Source: Actinomycetes bacterium (GTDB lineage: Bacteria; Actinomycetota; Thermoleophilia; BMS3ABIN01). From it: 38,014 bases of DNA. Below are positions 17,869-27,417 of the stretch, piece after piece. The notes under the pieces are model-generated. The model saw only the letters and a list, made by a program, of their open reading frames with translations. It ran no database searches and was not told the DNA's origin. Position 1 is the first letter of the stretch. Every line of letters starts with the position of its first letter. Where the stretch lies: assembly GCA_024276735.1 (NCBI GenBank), contig JAJRWQ010000064.1:1-38014 (forward strand), read 5' to 3'. Both the position numbers and the translations under genes were made by a program.

Positions 17869-18756
17869 CTAGAGGCTGCCTTCCAGGGTGTCGATGAGGT
17901 CGCGCAGCTGCTCCTCGCTTTCGAACTCGATCTCCACGCGTCCTCCCTTTGCCGCCCAGCGGACCTTGACCGGCAGCCTGAAGGCCGAGTATAGGGCGTC
18001 GGTGGCCTCGTCCATCAGCTCTTGGCTCACGGGAGGCACGGCCGGTTTTTGCTTGCGGGTTTCCGCGGCGGATTCACGCTTGACCAGCTTTTCCGCCTGC
18101 CGCACCGACATGGCGCTCTCCGCCATCCGCGCCGCCAGGCGCCGCTGCCGCAGGCGGTCGCCCACGGCCAGCAGGGCCCGGCCGTGACCTTCGCTGAGCC
18201 GGCCCTGTTCGATGAGAGACTGGACTTCGTCCGGCAGGTCGAGCAGGCGCATGGTGTTGGCGACCGCGGAGCGGCTGCGCCCCAGCTTGGCGGCCAGCTG
18301 CTCCTGGGTGATGCCGAAATCCTCCTGCAGGTTGGCGTAGGCCCGGGCGGTGTCGATAGGATTGAGATCTTCGCGGCTGAGGTTTTCGATCAGGGCCATT
18401 TCCAGGGACTCGGCGTCGCCGGCATCGCGGATGATCGCCGGTATGGTCTCCAGGCCCGCCATGCGCGCGGCGCGCCAGCGGCGCTCGCCGGCGATGAGTT
18501 CGTAGCGGCCGGCGCCGGCCCGGCGCACCACCACCGGCTGCACCAGGCCGGCGGACTTGATCGATGACGCCAGGTCCGCCAGGGCGTCGTCGTCGAACGT
18601 GGTGCGCGGCTGGTTCGGGTTCTCGCTTATTTGACTTAAGGGTAATTCTTGGTATTGTATGCCGCTGCCCTCGTTTTCGCCCCGCCCGCCGGCGGCGGCC
18701 TTGCTGTCTCCGATCAGCGCCGACAGGCCGCGGCCGAGGCCCTTGTTTTCACTCAC
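17869..18756 (-). CDS. parB: chromosome partitioning protein ParB
   Basis: KGLGRGLSALIGD, NPNQPRTTFDDDAL, LIAGERRWRAA, ALIENLSREDLNPIDTARAY. Confidence 0.95.
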   Translation of the reverse strand: MSENKGLGRGLSALIGDSKAAAGGRGENEGSGIQYQELPLSQISENPNQPRTTFDDDALADLASSIKSAGLVQPVVVRRAGAGRYELIAGERRWRAARMAGLETIPAIIRDAGDAESLEMALIENLSREDLNPIDTARAYANLQEDFGITQEQLAAKLGRSRSAVANTMRLLDLPDEVQSLIEQGRLSEGHGRALLAVGDRLRQRRLAARMAESAMSVRQAEKLVKRESAAETRKQKPAVPPVSQELMDEATDALYSAFRLPVKVRWAAKGGRVEIEFESEEQLRDLIDTLEGSL

Positions 18757-19540
18757 GCTCGATCACCTCCGTTGCTAGGTCGAAATAGGCATCAGAGCCC
18801 GCACAGGCAGGATCGTATCGGGATATGGGAAGACCATGACTGGGAGCTTCGCTCAAGCGGATGTTACGGGGAATCACGGTTCGGTAGGTGAGCTCGGGAA
18901 AGTGGGAACGCACTTCCTCGACCACCTGCGATGAAAGGTTGGTGCGGGGATCGAACATGGTGAGCAGCAGGCCGGCGATGGTGAGCCGCGGGTTCATGTT
19001 GTTACGCACGGCCTCCACGGTGCCCAGGAGCTGCCCCAGGCCCTCGAGGGCATAGTACTCGCACTGGACGGGGATGATCAGCCGGTCGGCCGCCACCAGG
19101 CCGTTGATGGTGAGCAGCCCCAGCGATGGCGGGCAGTCGATGAAAAGGTAGTCGAAGCTGCTGGTGATGCTGCTGAGGGAATCGAGGAGAACGTATTCGC
19201 GCCGCTGGTGGGAGGCGAGCTCCACCTCGGCGCCGGCGAGATCGATGGTGGAGGGTATCAGGAAAAGATTGGGGATCTGGGTGCCGGTGATGGCCGACTC
19301 GACGGCCACCTTGCCGGTGAAGACATCGTAGACGGTATGGGGAGCCTCGCGGACACCCAGGCCGTGCGTGGCATTGCACTGGGGGTCGATATCGATGACC
19401 AGTGCCGTGGCACCGGCCTCGGCGAGGCAGACGGCGGTATTGACACAGGTCGTGGTCTTGCCGACGCCGCCCTTCTGGTTGGCGACGGCGTAGATCCTGC
19501 CCAGGCCCGCCCTCGATTGAAGAGAATTACTGTCCTGCAC
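18749..19540 (-). CDS. parA: chromosome partitioning ATPase ParA (Soj)
   Basis: YAVANQKGGVGKTTTCVNTAVCLAEAG, DIDPQCNATHGLG, DCPPSLGLLTINGL. Confidence 0.95.
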   Translation of the reverse strand: MQDSNSLQSRAGLGRIYAVANQKGGVGKTTTCVNTAVCLAEAGATALVIDIDPQCNATHGLGVREAPHTVYDVFTGKVAVESAITGTQIPNLFLIPSTIDLAGAEVELASHQRREYVLLDSLSSITSSFDYLFIDCPPSLGLLTINGLVAADRLIIPVQCEYYALEGLGQLLGTVEAVRNNMNPRLTIAGLLLTMFDPRTNLSSQVVEEVRSHFPELTYRTVIPRNIRLSEAPSHGLPISRYDPACAGSDAYFDLATEVIERE

Positions 19541-19591
19541 GGGAAGATTCTATCAGAACGGGGGGTGTTATTGATAGGGTGACCGCTGTTT

Positions 19592-20293
19592 TCAGCTGCC
19601 AAGCGGCCGCTTGGCGGGGATTCCGGGGCGGCGGGGGAACCGGTCCGGGGTGGGAGCGTCCTTGCGGAACAACCAGGCATGGAGATTCCTGGCACCGGGA
19701 TAGGGGCTGACGGGATGGATGCGCACCAGGGAACCACCCAGCAGCCCGGCGACAGAGGCAGCGGCGGCGCTGTCACCATCCCGGCGGGCGCCGCGGGAGA
19801 GCAGAGCGAAACCCCCGACCGAAACCAGGGGAAGCGTATATTCGAGCACCACCGGCAAGGGAGCGACAGCGCGGGCCAGGGCGACGTCGAATGACTCGCG
19901 AAACGAGGAGCGTCCCGCCTCTTCGGCGCGCGTGCAGGCCACCGCGGTGTTGTCGAGACCAACGAGCGCGGCGGTTTCCTCGATGAAATCGCACTTACGG
20001 TGATTAGACTCGATGAGAACGAAGCACGCGTTCGGCAAAGCGATCGCCAGCGGCAGGCCGGGAAGGCCGGCGCCGCTGCCCACGTCGGCGATGCTTTGGG
20101 TATTGGCGACTTCACTGAAGGCGAGGAGGGAGAGGCTGTCCAGCAGGTGGCGATTGAAAATGCCCTCCCGGTCGCGTACGGAGGTGAGGCCGGCGCTGCG
20201 ATCGGAGGCGAGGATATCCAGGAGCCGCCTCAACTCGGCGACTTGCGCCTCGGAGAGGGAAAAGCGGGAAGACAACGATTTCCAGTCGATCAA
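19592..20293 (-). CDS. rsmG: 16S rRNA (guanine527-N7)-methyltransferase RsmG
   Basis: HLLDSLSLLAF, IADVGSGAGLPGLPLAIALP; located between mnmG and parA. Confidence 0.94.
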   Translation of the reverse strand: MIDWKSLSSRFSLSEAQVAELRRLLDILASDRSAGLTSVRDREGIFNRHLLDSLSLLAFSEVANTQSIADVGSGAGLPGLPLAIALPNACFVLIESNHRKCDFIEETAALVGLDNTAVACTRAEEAGRSSFRESFDVALARAVAPLPVVLEYTLPLVSVGGFALLSRGARRDGDSAAAASVAGLLGGSLVRIHPVSPYPGARNLHAWLFRKDAPTPDRFPRRPGIPAKRPLGS

Positions 20294-22179
20294 TGGGGTG
20301 CCTTTCTCTCGAGATAAAGCGAAAGAATGGAAATGTCGGCGGGAGTAACCCCGGAGATCCGCGAGGCCTGGCCGATAGTAGCGGGCCGCACGCGGGAAAG
20401 ACGGTCACGGGACTCGATGGATAGGGCCGAGATGGCGCCGAAATCGAAATCCTCGGGGATGACGATGGATTCCATGCGGGAGCGCCTTTCGATGTCGGCA
20501 CGCTGGCGTTCGATGTAGCCGCTGTACTTGAGCTCTATCTCCGCCCGGCGCCTGACATCGGGCACAAAGCGTTCCTCGATGTCCAGGCCGGCGGCCCGGG
20601 CCAGCGGGTCGAGGGAAACGTGGGGGCGGCGTAAAAGCTTTTCGGCGGTGACGGCGCTGGAAATGGCGCTGCTGCCGCAGGACTCGAGGTAATCGTTCAC
20701 GGCGGGGCTGGGTTGTACCCTGGCCGTGCCCAGCTCTGCGAGGAGATCTTTCAAAGACGACTCGTGGCGGACGACCTTCTCGTAGTCCGCGTCGTCGAGG
20801 AGGCCGACCTGGTGCGCCAGCGGCGAAAGGCGGGAATGGGCATTGTCGTGGCGCAGGAGCAGGCGGTATTCGGCCCTGGAGGTGAACATGCGGTAGGGCT
20901 CGTCGACCCCCTTGGTTACCAGGTCGTCGATGAGAACGCCGATGTACGCCTGGTCGCGACGCAAGGTAAAGGGCTCCTGGCCCAGGCAGTGGCGGGCGGC
21001 ATTGATGCCGGCGATGATGCCCTGGGCCGCCGCCTCCTCGTAGCCGCTGGTGCCGTTTATCTGTCCGGCAAGAAAGAGGCAGCTCAGGTCCCTGACTTCC
21101 AGCGTGGGCCGGAGCTGGCTGGGCAGGGCGAAATCGTATTCAACCGCGTAGCCGGGGCGCATGATCCTGGCCGACTCGAGGCCGGGCGTGGCCCGCACCA
21201 CCTTTTCCTGGACCCAGACGGGAAGGCTGGTGGTGAGGCCCTGGAGGTACAGCTCGCGGGTGCGGATCCCCTCCGGCTCGATGAAGACCGGGTGGCGGTC
21301 GCGGTCGGGAAAATTGATCACCTTGCGGTCGATGGAGGGGCAGTAGCGGGGCCCCTTGCCGCTCACGGAGCCGGTCCTTATGGGGGAAAGGTGGAGGTGC
21401 TCGCGGATGACTTCGTGGGTCTTCTCGTTGGTGTAGGTGAGGTAACAGGGGACTTGCTTCCGGCGGGTGGCGGCACTGAAGAAGGAAAAGTGCTGCGGCG
21501 AAGGATCGCCGGGATCGACGGTCATCTTGTCGGTATCGATGGACCTGGCGTCGACGCGTGGCGGGGTAGCGGACTGGAAACGGCCCAGCTCGATGCCCCA
21601 TCTTTCCAGGTTTTCCGACAGGCGGCTCGAGGGCGGCTCACCCATTCTCCCGGCAGGAAAGCGTTGCTCGCCGATGACGATGACCCCCCGGAGGAAGGTG
21701 CCGCAGGCCAACACCACGGCCCGGGCGGGGATGCGGCTGCCATCATCGAGAAATACGCCGGCGATTGTTTCACGTGAAACATCGATGCCGGCGGCGTTGC
21801 CTTCCAGCAGGTAAAGGCGGGGCTCCGCCGCGAGTACCCGTTTCATGTTGTCTTCGTAGAGTTTCTTGCTGGTCTGCGCCCGCAGCGCCTGCACCGCCGG
21901 CCCCTTGCCGGTATTCAGCATTTTCATTTGGATATATGACCGATCCGTGTTACGGCCCTGTTCTCCTCCCAGGGCGTCTATTTCACGGGTCAGCTGCCCC
22001 TTTCCCACGCCGCCCACGGCGGGATTACAGGGCATGAGGGCGATCTTTTCCAGGCTCATGGTGAGCAACAGGGTGTCGCAGCCGATACGTGCTGCCGCCA
22101 GCGCCGCCTCGCAGCCGGCATGGCCACCGCCGACGACCACGACATCGAAACCATGGGAACTGCTCGCAGGCAGTATCAT
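20290..22179 (-). CDS. mnmG: tRNA U34 carboxymethylaminomethyl modification protein MnmG (GidA)
   Basis: DVVVVGGGHAGCEAALAAARIG, PCNPAVGGVGKGQLTREIDALGG, GPRYCPSIDRKV, TSRAEYRLLLRHDNA. Confidence 0.96.
   Translation of the reverse strand: MILPASSSHGFDVVVVGGGHAGCEAALAAARIGCDTLLLTMSLEKIALMPCNPAVGGVGKGQLTREIDALGGEQGRNTDRSYIQMKMLNTGKGPAVQALRAQTSKKLYEDNMKRVLAAEPRLYLLEGNAAGIDVSRETIAGVFLDDGSRIPARAVVLACGTFLRGVIVIGEQRFPAGRMGEPPSSRLSENLERWGIELGRFQSATPPRVDARSIDTDKMTVDPGDPSPQHFSFFSAATRRKQVPCYLTYTNEKTHEVIREHLHLSPIRTGSVSGKGPRYCPSIDRKVINFPDRDRHPVFIEPEGIRTRELYLQGLTTSLPVWVQEKVVRATPGLESARIMRPGYAVEYDFALPSQLRPTLEVRDLSCLFLAGQINGTSGYEEAAAQGIIAGINAARHCLGQEPFTLRRDQAYIGVLIDDLVTKGVDEPYRMFTSRAEYRLLLRHDNAHSRLSPLAHQVGLLDDADYEKVVRHESSLKDLLAELGTARVQPSPAVNDYLESCGSSAISSAVTAEKLLRRPHVSLDPLARAAGLDIEERFVPDVRRRAEIELKYSGYIERQRADIERRSRMESIVIPEDFDFGAISALSIESRDRLSRVRPATIGQASRISGVTPADISILSLYLERKAPH
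21766..21781. promoter_or_regulatory. parS (ParB-binding) site
   Basis: Perfect 16-bp palindrome TGTTTCACGTGAAACA, the canonical bacterial parS, inside mnmG and about 3 kb from parB. Confidence 0.95.
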
Positions 22180-22213
22180 GTTGACTTATAGTAGTTTGTT
22201 GGCATAGTAACTT

Positions 22214-23242
22214 TCAGTGATCATTGACGCTCACCGGCCGGTCACCCTCGGCGATACGGCGGCAGAGCAAACCAACATATTTCTTGTCATTAGTCAACCT
22301 ATCTGGCGGCGCGCCCACGGCAGCCAGCCCGGCGGCGAAGCCGGAAGCGGCCGCCTCCGGGTAGCTGGCGACGCCGGCGCTGCGGCCGGCGAAGAAGAGG
22401 CCGGGCAGGTCGCGGCTCTCCAGCCGGTTGCCTACCATGCCCGGCGCCAGGGCCAGGTGGCTGACGCAGTACGAGGGCCGGTTCAGCCAGGCCTCGCCGC
22501 TGCGTGCCAGGCTGCGCAACTCGGCCAGTTGCCGGTCACTGTCGCCCTCCAGCTTTATTTCCGAGGCGTAGAGCTCCCGCAGCTGGTCGCCGTCACGGGC
22601 GAGGCGCAGGTGGGAGGATGGCTCACCGCGGGCGGAGATTCGCGGCGAGGCACAGGCGACCAGGCGCGTGAAGGAAATGCCTAGGCGCTGGAGGCAGTCC
22701 GCCAGCGCCCGCGAGGGAATTTCCCCGCGGCGGCCGCCATCGGCGGTGAGACCGCCCATCGTCACCTGCCCGTCGAGAAAGGTGCCCGTGGCGACGACGA
22801 CGGAACCGGCGGCGAACCTCTCCCCGTACTTGCATTCAACGTGCCAGCCGTCCCCGTGGCGCTCGATGGCCGTCGCCAGCGCCTGCCGCGGCTCCAGGCC
22901 GGACGTGTTCTCCAGGATCTCCTTGAAGGCAAGCCCCAGGCGCCTGCGGTCCGCCACCAGGTGGCGGCCGGCCTCGGTGGCGATTTCCTTGCGGGACAGC
23001 AGCCGGGGAAGCACCGCTCCCGCCGCCTGCAGCTCTGCCACCAGCAGCCGGCGGCGATCATCGCCGCCGCGCAGCAGGGTGGGATCCGCCGGGTGGAAGC
23101 CCACGGTATCGAGATTGATGGTGAGGCAGAGAACGCTGGCCCCGCGCCCGGCCGCCGCCACCGCCGCCTCGCTGCCCGCGGGGCCGGCGCCCACGACGAT
23201 CACGTCGTAGCGGGATAACCCTCTGTTGACGCGGTCGCCCAT
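22214..23242 (-). CDS. truncated/divergent MnmG paralogue (GidA-like FAD protein)
   Basis: YDVIVVGAGPAGSEAAVAAAGRGASVLCLTINLDTVGF...VVATGTFLDGQVTMGG...LPGLFFAGRSAGVASYPEAAASGFAAG is colinear with the MnmG N-terminal FAD region; the C-terminal domain is absent. Confidence 0.85.
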   Translation of the reverse strand: MGDRVNRGLSRYDVIVVGAGPAGSEAAVAAAGRGASVLCLTINLDTVGFHPADPTLLRGGDDRRRLLVAELQAAGAVLPRLLSRKEIATEAGRHLVADRRRLGLAFKEILENTSGLEPRQALATAIERHGDGWHVECKYGERFAAGSVVVATGTFLDGQVTMGGLTADGGRRGEIPSRALADCLQRLGISFTRLVACASPRISARGEPSSHLRLARDGDQLRELYASEIKLEGDSDRQLAELRSLARSGEAWLNRPSYCVSHLALAPGMVGNRLESRDLPGLFFAGRSAGVASYPEAAASGFAAGLAAVGAPPDRLTNDKKYVGLLCRRIAEGDRPVSVNDH

Positions 23243-23256
23243 AGCCCGCCGCCGCT

Positions 23257-24639
23257 CTACTTGCCGATGCAGAATTGCCGGAAGATGGTGTCCAGCAGGT
23301 CCTCCACCACCTCTTCCCCGGTGATTTCGCCCAGGGAGACGATGGCGGCGCGCACCTCTTCGGCCAGGATCTCATCGCCGAGACCCACGCGCAGGCCCTG
23401 CAGTGTCCTCTCCACGGCCGCCAACGCCTCTTCCAGCAGGCGCTTGTGCCGCTCGTGGGTGACCACGGGGCTGGCCGGCGCCGGGATTTCCCCACCGAGC
23501 ACGCGCCCGGCGATGAGCCCCTTCAGCTCGGAGAGCCCCTGGCGGGTGAGGGCGGAAACCAGTACGGGCTCGGCTGGCAGCAGCCCCAAGTTGAAGGAGG
23601 GGCGGCGGCCCCGGAAGAGGTCGCTCTTGTTGACGACGAATATCGTCCTTTCCGCCGGCACCGTGTTGATCAGGGCGCGGTCGTGGTCGTCTTCGCGCTC
23701 GCTGCCGTCGAACAGGCAGAGCACCAGGTCCGCCTCGCGGATGGCGCGGCGGCTGCGATCGATGCCGGCGCGCTCGGCCGCATCCTCGCTGTTCCTGAGG
23801 CCGGCGGTGTCGATCAGCCGGAGCGGCACCCCCTCGATGTTGATGATCTCCTCGATGGTGTCCCGCGTGGTCCCCGGCATCTCGGTGACTATCGCCCGCT
23901 CCCGCATCAGCAGGGCGTTGAGCAGGCTGGACTTGCCCACGTTGGGCTTGCCGACGATGGCCGTGCGCACGCCCTCGCTGAGCACGCGGCCGACGAAGGC
24001 GGAATCGATCAGTTCCCGCAGGCGCCCGGCCTGCTCCTGCAGGCGTTTTCCCGCGTCGTCGCGGTCGACGTCGTCGATGTCCTCGTCGGCGAAGTCGATC
24101 CCCGCCTCCAGGGAGGCGAGCACACCCAGCAGGGAGCGGCGAACGGCGGCGATCTCGCGGGAGAGCGATCCCTCCAGCTGGGCCATGGCCACCCGCAAGC
24201 CGGCCTCGGTGCGGGCGGAGACCACCTGGGCCACGCTTTCCGCCTGCACCAGGTCGATGCGGCCGTTGACGAAGGCGCGGCGGGTGAACTCCCCCGGCGA
24301 AGCCAGCACCGCCCCCTCGTCCAGGAGCAGCGAGAGGATCTTCCTCTGGGCCACCGGCCCGCCGTGGCAGTTGATCTCGGCGATGTCCTCGCGCGTGTAG
24401 GTGGCCGGCGCCCGCATCACCGCCACCAGCACCTCGTCCACGCTTTCGCCGGTGGCGGGGTCGACGATGTGGCCGTAGTGGAGGGTGTGGCTGGGAGCAT
24501 CGGCGAGGTCGCCGCCGCCGGCGGGCCGAAAGAGCCGGTGGCAGATATCCAGCGCCCGGGGGCCGGTCATGCGCACGATGCCGATGGCGCCGGCGCCGAA
24601 GGGGGTGGATATCGCGGCGATGGTCTCGTTGGCCCGCAT
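23257..24639 (-). CDS. mnmE: tRNA modification GTPase MnmE (TrmE)
   Basis: DTIAAISTPFG-type start (ETIAAISTPFGAGAIGIVRMTG), GKPNVGKSSLLNALL, DTAGLR, terminal FCIGK. Confidence 0.96.
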   Translation of the reverse strand: MRANETIAAISTPFGAGAIGIVRMTGPRALDICHRLFRPAGGGDLADAPSHTLHYGHIVDPATGESVDEVLVAVMRAPATYTREDIAEINCHGGPVAQRKILSLLLDEGAVLASPGEFTRRAFVNGRIDLVQAESVAQVVSARTEAGLRVAMAQLEGSLSREIAAVRRSLLGVLASLEAGIDFADEDIDDVDRDDAGKRLQEQAGRLRELIDSAFVGRVLSEGVRTAIVGKPNVGKSSLLNALLMRERAIVTEMPGTTRDTIEEIINIEGVPLRLIDTAGLRNSEDAAERAGIDRSRRAIREADLVLCLFDGSEREDDHDRALINTVPAERTIFVVNKSDLFRGRRPSFNLGLLPAEPVLVSALTRQGLSELKGLIAGRVLGGEIPAPASPVVTHERHKRLLEEALAAVERTLQGLRVGLGDEILAEEVRAAIVSLGEITGEEVVEDLLDTIFRQFCIGK

Positions 24640-24733
24640 GAGCGTATTATAGCAGCGGCACGCCGGCGGCCGTGCCGGCGGCCGCGGAAAAAGGTAGAAT
24701 GTCTACTCCCGGCAGCGACGGAAGGGAGATGGC

Positions 24734-26539
24734 TTGAACGCAGCAAGTGCTGGCAACGATGGCGGAGGGAGCAGCTCCTCCCCGGGCATATCTTTGCTCG
24801 AATGGGGGGACGACGCCTTTGCCCGCGCCCGCGAGGAAGGGAAGCCGATCCTGCTTTCCATCACTGCTTCCTGGTGCCACTGGTGCCACGTGATGGACGC
24901 GGAGGTCCTCGCCGACGCCGAGATGGCCTCCTTCATCGAGCACAACTTCGTGCCCGTACGGGTCGACAGTGACCGCCGGCCCGACGTCAACAGCCGCTAC
25001 AACCAGGGCGGATGGCCCACCATCTGCTTTCTCGACGAGGAGGGGGAGATCATCGCCGGCACCACCTTCCTGCCGGCGGTGGAGCTGCGCCGGCTGCTGA
25101 TAGACGTGCTCACCGTGCTGGCGCGGGACCGCGAGCGCATCGACCGGGCGCTGACGGAGGTGCGCACCCGGCGCGAGGAGGCGGCATCCAGGCGCGGCGT
25201 CGCCGTGGATCCTTCCCTGGTGGAAGCGACCATGGAGGTGGCCGAGCGGGCATACGACGCCGAGAACGGCGGTTTCGGCACCGAGCCCAAGTTCCCGTAC
25301 GCGGGGGTGCTGGCGTTCCTGCTGGCGCGGCTGGCAGCCGGCGCCGAGGGCAGCGAGGGCGAGATCCTGCGGAAGACGCTGGAAGCAATGGCGGCAGGTG
25401 GGATCCACGACCGGGAAGAAGGCGGTTTCTTCCGCTACGCCACGGCGGCGGACTGGTCCCGTCCCCACTACGAAAAAATGCTGGAGGACAACGCCGCCCT
25501 GCTGGCCGTGTACACGGAGGCCTACCGGCTCAGCGGCGAGGAAGACTACGCTGCCGTCGCCCGCGACATCCACGGCTACCTGGCAGGCACGCTCCGGGAC
25601 GCCGATACGGGCGCTTTCTACGGCAGCCAGTGCGCCGACGAGGACTATTACCGGCTGGAAGCCGCCGCCCGGCGGGAGCGCGAGGCTCCCCCGGTGGACC
25701 GCTCCTTCTACGCGGGCTGGAACGCACAGGCGGCCTCGGCGCTCCTGAAGGCATTCCAGGTCTTCGGGGACGAGGATTACCTGGAACAGGGCCTGGCGGC
25801 GCTGGAATTCGTCTGGGAGCATCTCTGGGACCCCGAGCTGGGGGCCCACCATTGCCAGGCGGACGGCAGCGTCTTACTGCCCGGCCTCTTGGTGGATACG
25901 GCGCCGCTGGTGGGGGCGCTGCTGGATGCCTACGAGTGCGGCGCCGGCGACGCGTGGCTCACGCGCAGCACGCAGGTGGCGCGCTGGCTGCTGTCGCGGC
26001 TGGAGGACAGCGAGCTGGGAGGCTTCCACGACTGCGCCCGGCCCCCGGCCGCGAGCGGCTACCCCGCGGAGCGCACGGTGCCGCCGGTGGACAACAGCAT
26101 CGCCGCCGCGGCGCTCATCCGCCTGGCCCAGAACACGGGGCAGAAGGAATTCGAGGAGGCAGCCAGGCGGGCGCTCGAGCGCCTGTCGGCGTCGTTCGGG
26201 CAGCTGGGCCTTTTCGGAGCGCCCTTCGCCCTGGCGCTGATGCGCCTCTTCGACCCGCCGGTGCGGGTGACCATCGTGGGCCCGCCGGGCGAGGCGGGCA
26301 CCGTGGAGCTGATACGGCAGGCCCACGGGGCACGCATACCCTTTCGTTCCATCGAGGTGCTGGACCCGGCGGTGCACGGCGAGGAGCTGGACGCGGTGGG
26401 ATATGGCTACGACGGCAAGCCGACGGCGTATGTCTGCATCGGCGCCAGCTGCCAGCCGCCGGTGGACGACCCGGCGCAGCTGGTCCCGCGGCTGGAGTCC
26501 GGCTGGGACGCGATCAGGCTCCAGTGGCCGCCCCGGTAA
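24734..26539 (+). CDS. DUF255 thioredoxin-domain protein (YyaL/SSP411-like)
   Basis: SWCHWCHVMDAEVLADAEMASFIEHNFVPVRVDSDRRPDVNSRYNQGGWPTICFL; KMLEDNAALLAVYTEAYRL. Confidence 0.9.
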   Translation: MNAASAGNDGGGSSSSPGISLLEWGDDAFARAREEGKPILLSITASWCHWCHVMDAEVLADAEMASFIEHNFVPVRVDSDRRPDVNSRYNQGGWPTICFLDEEGEIIAGTTFLPAVELRRLLIDVLTVLARDRERIDRALTEVRTRREEAASRRGVAVDPSLVEATMEVAERAYDAENGGFGTEPKFPYAGVLAFLLARLAAGAEGSEGEILRKTLEAMAAGGIHDREEGGFFRYATAADWSRPHYEKMLEDNAALLAVYTEAYRLSGEEDYAAVARDIHGYLAGTLRDADTGAFYGSQCADEDYYRLEAAARREREAPPVDRSFYAGWNAQAASALLKAFQVFGDEDYLEQGLAALEFVWEHLWDPELGAHHCQADGSVLLPGLLVDTAPLVGALLDAYECGAGDAWLTRSTQVARWLLSRLEDSELGGFHDCARPPAASGYPAERTVPPVDNSIAAAALIRLAQNTGQKEFEEAARRALERLSASFGQLGLFGAPFALALMRLFDPPVRVTIVGPPGEAGTVELIRQAHGARIPFRSIEVLDPAVHGEELDAVGYGYDGKPTAYVCIGASCQPPVDDPAQLVPRLESGWDAIRLQWPPR

Positions 26540-26614
26540 GGCCGGCCGCCAGGTGACCGGGGCCGATCGGTCATCCCCCGGCGCCCACCCGGCGCCGGGC
26601 GGAGACAGGCGGCA

Positions 26615-27154
26615 TCACCGGCGGTCCAGGAGCTCCGTCTCCAGCTCGATGTGGTCGCTCTCGATGGCGGAGATGGCGCCAAAGACCTTTTTCACCCGCT
26701 CTTCCCCGGCCTCGTCGGCGGCGCGGGCATAAAAGGCGGAGGCGTACTCCTCGCGGGCCCTGGCGGTCTCCAGGTTTCGCCGGTCGTCGTCCGCGGCCAC
26801 CGACTTCTCGGGGTCCGGATCGGGAGCATCCGTGCGCAGGATCTTCCGGAAAGTGGAGGCGTGCTCGCCCTCTATCTTGGAGAGGTTCTTGAAGATGCCG
26901 GCCAGCTCGATGGTGCCCGCCTTCGACGAAGCGTCGAGGTAGAAGGCCTTGTTGTCCACCTCCAGCTGGAGCGCCTCGACGAGGTTGCGTCGGGAGGTTT
27001 CCGAGAGGCCGTCCAGCGCCGCGTTCTCGTCCACCCACTCGGCGGCGGTGGCGATGTGCTCCTGGTGGGCACCGCAGAACGGGCAGTGGCTGGGCATCTC
27101 CTCGGCCATGAAGGGATCACCGCAGATGCGGCAGCGAAAGAATTTCATCTTCAT
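26615..27154 (-). CDS. rubrerythrin-like protein with N-terminal rubredoxin-type domain
   Basis: FFRCRICGDPF...CPFCGAHQEHI followed by two ferritin-like helix pairs (LEVDNKAFYL...IEGEHASTF; AREEYASAFY...IESDHIELE). Confidence 0.85.
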   Translation of the reverse strand: MKMKFFRCRICGDPFMAEEMPSHCPFCGAHQEHIATAAEWVDENAALDGLSETSRRNLVEALQLEVDNKAFYLDASSKAGTIELAGIFKNLSKIEGEHASTFRKILRTDAPDPDPEKSVAADDDRRNLETARAREEYASAFYARAADEAGEERVKKVFGAISAIESDHIELETELLDRR

Positions 27155-27377
27155 CCTGTTTTTCCTCCCCGGTAACGATTGGACGGTAACTGGATCATAC
27201 ACTCTTCTTCGGTGGCCTTCACCGCTGCCGGACTCGCGGCGCCCCGGTGCGACGGGCGCGGCGGCGTGTATATAGCAAGGATCTAGTGCCGGGACAACAT
27301 ATACAAAAAAGGCAACGGTAAATCGCCGCTGTCCCCCGCCTCCGCCGGGAATGGTGCAATTTGCGCAATAAATCTCC

Positions 27378-27407
27378 TTGTCCTTTCCGGCGGGGGCGGT
27401 TTATGAT
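27378..27407 (+). promoter_or_regulatory. putative nrdR-nrdJ promoter
   Basis: TTGTCC (27378-27383), 18 bp spacer, TATGAT (27402-27407). Confidence 0.45.
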
Positions 27408-27417
27408 AGCCGATAGG

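Noticed and set aside
22214-23242. TrmFO (folate-dependent tRNA methyltransferase) for the short GidA-like gene
   Set aside because: Too short and closer in motif order to MnmG's N-terminal region; its position next to mnmE/mnmG points to an MnmG paralogue.
27266-27306. gtgtatatagc / acaacatatacaa as an NrdR box pair
   Set aside because: Centres are about 29 bp apart and both lie about 100 bp upstream of the putative promoter; the pair at 27418-27463 fits better in sequence, spacing and position.
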